Assembly: GCA_027352645.1 (NCBI GenBank)
Contig: DAIEIL010000058.1
Span: 1 to 8,051, forward strand
Direction of reading: 5' to 3'
DNA length: 8,051 nucleotides
Source of the DNA: Rhodobiaceae bacterium
GTDB taxonomy: Bacteria; Pseudomonadota; Alphaproteobacteria; Parvibaculales; Parvibaculaceae
In this document: positions 5,628 to 8,051 of the stretch, piece after piece
Position numbering within the stretch: position 1 is the first letter of the stretch
Layout of the letters: the number at the start of each line of letters is the position of its first letter
Program-made: the position numbers and the translations under genes
Notes under the pieces: model-generated
Databases searched by the model: none
Seen by the model: the letters and a program-made list of their open reading frames with translations, nothing else
Told to the model about the DNA's origin: nothing

Positions 5628-6695
5628 GTGGTGCGCCTTGCCGTCGCGCCGGAAGCCGCACCGGCAACGCCCGCCGAGCTCCGTCCCGGCAATCCGGACG
5701 AAGAGCCGACCACTCCCAAACCCGCGACGACGCTCCCTGACACCGACCAGCCGAGCCCCGACGAGCAGGCCCTTCTGGATGCTGCCAAACGCGTCGAGCA
5801 AGGCGACGAGGCCACTCCGGCCGATAGGGTCAGGATCGTGGGCGCTGAATCGACGAGCGATGACAGTGTACCGGCGGCCGATGCCGTAGGACCGCTGCGG
5901 CGCGCGCCGGACCAGGCCCTGATCGCCAATAGTGCGCAAGGCCCGCTCCCCGTCATAGCCAAGGACGGCCGCCTGGCCTGGAAGGTTTATGCGCGCCCGC
6001 TGCCCAAGGGTCTGCCCGAGGGGCCCCGCGTCGCCATCGTGGTCAGCGGCATGGGCATCAGCGAGAGCGCGACGGCCCATGCGATCGAGGCACTGCCGCC
6101 TGAGGTGACCCTCTCCTTCGCGCCTTATGGCGCCAGGCTGCAGGACTGGATCGACAAGGCTCGCGCGGCGGGCCACGAAGTTCTGCTTGAGCTGCCGATG
6201 GAGCCCTTCGGCTATCCGCAGAACGATCCGGGCCCCTATACGCTTCTCACCAATCTGCAGGCGCCCGAAAATATGTCGCGCCTCGAATGGCAGATGAGCC
6301 GCTTTACCGGCTATGCGGGCGTCATGAACTATCAGGGTGCGCGCTTCACGAGCACCGCGACCGCTCTGTCGCCCATCCTCGCGGCCCTCAAGGGCCGCGG
6401 CCTTATGTATGTCGACAATGGCACCTCGCAGCGCAGCCTCGCGCCGAAGCTCGGCGGCGAAATCGGCCTGCCGATTGCTCAAGCCACGCGCATGGTCGAT
6501 CCGGTGCAGAACCCGGACGTCATCAAGCAGTCTCTTTCCATGCTCGAGGACGGTGCGAAGCAGTCGGGTCTCGCGGTCGGCGTCGCATCCGCCTTCCCCG
6601 TCACCGTCGATGAGGTGGCGCGTTGGGCGGCAGGCCTGAAGAACAATGGCGTTGTGCTGGTCCCCGTGACGGCGACAGTCGTCACCCCCAAGTGA
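5628..6695 (+). CDS. Divergent polysaccharide deacetylase family protein (main body, apparently frameshifted from its anchor)
   Basis: From the GTG at 5628 the product has 355 residues: a Pro/Glu/Asp-rich linker (about 1-110), then the divergent polysaccharide deacetylase domain (DUF610/YibQ-like, NodB-type barrel, about 130-350). Recognisable segments are RVAIVVSGMGIS (134-145), LSFAPYGARLQDWI, AAGHEVLLELPMEPFGYPQND, FTGYAGVMNYQGARFTS and VLVPVTATV. The positions that carry metal-ligand Asp and His in active relatives read Ser140-Gly141, Tyr235 and Phe323, so catalysis is doubtful. I believe, from memory, that this is common in alphaproteobacterial members. An AGG at 5618-5620, seven bases before the GTG, could support internal initiation, but that product would lack the membrane anchor. 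More likely the native protein begins upstream (5482 or 5430) and the assembly or strain carries an indel. It sits between ctpA and rppH on the same strand, with 16 bases to rppH. Confidence 0.8.
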   Translation: MVRLAVAPEAAPATPAELRPGNPDEEPTTPKPATTLPDTDQPSPDEQALLDAAKRVEQGDEATPADRVRIVGAESTSDDSVPAADAVGPLRRAPDQALIANSAQGPLPVIAKDGRLAWKVYARPLPKGLPEGPRVAIVVSGMGISESATAHAIEALPPEVTLSFAPYGARLQDWIDKARAAGHEVLLELPMEPFGYPQNDPGPYTLLTNLQAPENMSRLEWQMSRFTGYAGVMNYQGARFTSTATALSPILAALKGRGLMYVDNGTSQRSLAPKLGGEIGLPIAQATRMVDPVQNPDVIKQSLSMLEDGAKQSGLAVGVASAFPVTVDEVARWAAGLKNNGVVLVPVTATVVTPK

Positions 6696-6711
6696 CGGGA
6701 GCGAGAGTGAC

Positions 6712-7230
6712 ATGGTGAAGCGCGACGAGCGAAAGACCGTCGATCCCGAGAGCCTCCCCTATCGGCCTTGCGTCGGCATCATGCTCATCAACAAGGATGG
6801 CCTCGTCTGGGCGGGCAACCGTATCCAGGAAGTCGATACCGGCTCGCCCCTCACCTGGCAGATGCCGCAGGGTGGCGTCGATCAGGGCGAGGAGCCGCGC
6901 GCCGCGGCCTTGCGCGAGTTGAAGGAAGAGACCGGCGTCGACAATGCCGAGATCATCGGCGAGACCTCCGACTGGCTCACCTATGACCTGCCGCCGCATC
7001 TCGTCGGCCACGCGCTCAAGGGCAAGTATCGCGGCCAGAAGCAGAAATGGTATGCGATGCGCTATCTGGGACGCGATGAGGATTTCGATCTCACCGCCGA
7101 CGCGCATCAGGAGTTCAGCGAATGGGCCTGGGTGCCGGTCAGCGAACTCGTGGAGCTGATCGTTCCCTTCAAGCGCGGCGTCTATGAACAGATCGTCCGC
7201 GAACTCGGGCCGCTCGCGAAGCCGCTCTAA
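6712..7230 (+). CDS. rppH: RNA pyrophosphohydrolase RppH (Nudix)
   Basis: RppH removes pyrophosphate from the 5' triphosphate of mRNAs, exposing them to RNase E-type decay. In some alphaproteobacteria it has been annotated as a dinucleoside polyphosphate hydrolase (NudH/IalA). The 172-residue product has the start LPYRPCVGIMLINKDGLVWAGNR, a TWQMPQGG approach, and a complete Nudix box at residues 54-76 (Gly54, Glu60, Arg68-Glu69, Glu72-Glu73, Gly75). The RppH-typical GQKQKWYAMRY follows near 110, with FSEWAWVPVSELVELIVPFKRGVY at the end. The ATG at 6712 has purine-rich GGGAGCGAGAG upstream (6697-6707). It begins 16 bases after the deacetylase stop, so it is probably co-transcribed. Its TAA overlaps the stop codon of the convergent gene. 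All catalytic residues appear intact. Confidence 0.95.
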   Translation: MVKRDERKTVDPESLPYRPCVGIMLINKDGLVWAGNRIQEVDTGSPLTWQMPQGGVDQGEEPRAAALRELKEETGVDNAEIIGETSDWLTYDLPPHLVGHALKGKYRGQKQKWYAMRYLGRDEDFDLTADAHQEFSEWAWVPVSELVELIVPFKRGVYEQIVRELGPLAKPL

Positions 7231-8051
7231 CTCCCCGCCCTCCATTCGCCGAGCGTCGCGGAGATTTTCTCGGAAAGCGGCAGAACCTTCTGCCTGAAGG
7301 CGTAGTCGGCATAATCCCAGCGCGACGTGCGCTTCAGCGCGAGAATCTGCTGCAGCTGTTTGTCGGTAGATTGAATCAGCGCCGACAGGCGATCATATTT
7401 CGCCTGATCGCCCGGTCTCGCCTTGACGCGCAGTCCGGCAAGAACGCTGCCCGAATTCTGGAAAGACTCGTAGGCCGCCTCGACCTCGATCGGCATCGTC
7501 GTCGCCCGCGACCGAAGATAGAGCGCGAGCCCCGCCCGCATGGTCCGCACATCGCCGCGCAGCCGCGCCAGCGCATCGACGCTCGATGCGCTATCCGGCC
7601 AGTTCGACGTCATGACCGATTGCAGCATCACATCGCACAGCCTGACCGCCTCATCGAAGGCGGGGGCAACCTCTTCATCATAGAGCCTCAATCCGGGAAG
7701 CCGGTTGGGCGTGCCGACAATGCTCGCCAGGACCCGTTCTTCCGCGAGAAGCTCCTCGGAGGTTCTGCGAAACTCCGTCAACTGAAGAAGCTGGCGGCCA
7801 TCCGTCCAGCCTTGTGAGTTCTTGATGATGGCATTTTGAGACGCCTCGAAGAGATCAACATTGCGCTGCCACTCCGTCCTGAAGCCCTCGCTGCCGGTGA
7901 GAATATATCCGCGCAAGGCAATGAGGGCCGCCTCGTTCGCCGCCGCATTGTCGGACAGCAGCGCATCGCGGCTGCGCGACGCAAAAAGCCTTGCAAGACC
8001 GCCTTCCTGATCGACGTCGACAGCAGCAGCGTTCTGCGCCGACGCGCCGCC
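7227..8051 (-). CDS. Helical sensory-bundle-like protein (CHASE3/4HB-type), N-terminus outside window
   Basis: The frame is open from the right edge and ends at TAG (7227-7229 on the plus strand), giving 274 visible residues. I do not recognise a named gene. Residues from about 45 onward contain NEAALIALRGYILTGSEGF, very like the ALRGYLLTGD signature in the periplasmic helical bundles (CHASE3, 4HB_MCP) of chemotaxis receptors and sensor kinases. Long amphipathic helices follow with Arg/Glu/Gln/Leu periodicity. No transmembrane helix, HAMP, kinase or receptor-signalling domain is visible, and the protein stops right after the helices (ending SATLGEWRAGS). Any membrane anchor or output domain must be N-terminal, outside the window; otherwise this is a stand-alone sensory or lipoprotein-like bundle. 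A TTG at 7916 could serve as an internal start but would cut the ALRGY motif. It converges on rppH with a 4-base overlap, so no terminator separates them. Confidence 0.7.
   Translation of the reverse strand, partial: GGASAQNAAAVDVDQEGGLARLFASRSRDALLSDNAAANEAALIALRGYILTGSEGFRTEWQRNVDLFEASQNAIIKNSQGWTDGRQLLQLTEFRRTSEELLAEERVLASIVGTPNRLPGLRLYDEEVAPAFDEAVRLCDVMLQSVMTSNWPDSASSVDALARLRGDVRTMRAGLALYLRSRATTMPIEVEAAYESFQNSGSVLAGLRVKARPGDQAKYDRLSALIQSTDKQLQQILALKRTSRWDYADYAFRQKVLPLSEKISATLGEWRAGS

Noticed and set aside
5612..5635. Programmed -1 ribosomal frameshift in the deacetylase gene
   Set aside because: No slippery heptamer was found at the junction, and I did not identify a convincing downstream stimulatory structure; an indel or read error is simpler.
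5403..6713. A 436-codon minus-strand open frame opposite the deacetylase
   Set aside because: The plus strand carries recognisable family motifs; the antisense product looks like codon-bias noise.
7371..7817. A 148-codon plus-strand open frame after rppH
   Set aside because: It is antisense to the minus-strand helical protein, Arg/His-rich, and has no recognisable motif.

Overview
The window is high-GC bacterial DNA with dense, mostly co-directional coding. It reads as an alphaproteobacterial chromosome, most likely Hyphomicrobiales or a relative. The gene order rsfS - rlmH - gpmI-like - envC - ctpA - divergent polysaccharide deacetylase - rppH is a housekeeping neighbourhood I recall from that group, and the proteins look alphaproteobacterial. 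No rRNA, tRNA, CRISPR array, insertion sequence or phage gene was seen.

Layout. Positions 1-396 hold the 3' part of rsfS (ribosome silencing factor), and 481-963 hold rlmH (23S rRNA pseudouridine methyltransferase). A perfect inverted repeat lies between them. An AT-rich, apparently promoter- or leader-like gap (964-1110) precedes a tightly packed block. That block contains a phosphoglycerate-mutase-like gene (1111-2664), an EnvC-like LytM protein that overlaps it (2651-4057), and a CtpA-type S41 protease that abuts the EnvC stop codon (4058-5383). A divergent polysaccharide deacetylase follows, whose N-terminal membrane anchor is out of frame with its body (5430-6695). The block ends with the Nudix RNA pyrophosphohydrolase rppH (6712-7230). 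On the minus strand a gene entering from the right edge (7227-8051) converges on rppH with a 4-base overlap. It encodes a helical protein resembling the sensory bundles of chemotaxis receptors and kinases.

The standout is the gpmI-like gene. It is full length and intact and keeps the scaffold motifs of 2,3-bisphosphoglycerate-independent phosphoglycerate mutase. By motif alignment from memory, however, it has lost the catalytic serine, nearly all metal ligands and most substrate-binding arginines. It therefore looks like a pseudoenzyme kept as an intact protein and translationally coupled to a division/cell-wall gene. The EnvC homologue also lacks LytM zinc ligands, as expected for an amidase activator, and the deacetylase-like protein lacks the usual Asp/His metal set. 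The middle of this operon is thus rich in enzyme folds without their catalytic residues.

How the genes may work together: RsfS and RlmH act on the ribosome, and RppH starts mRNA decay by 5'-end pyrophosphate removal. EnvC, CtpA and the deacetylase-like protein are envelope proteins expected to act in cell separation and peptidoglycan turnover. The PGM-like protein would historically be glycolytic, but here it probably has a non-catalytic role that cannot be deduced from sequence.
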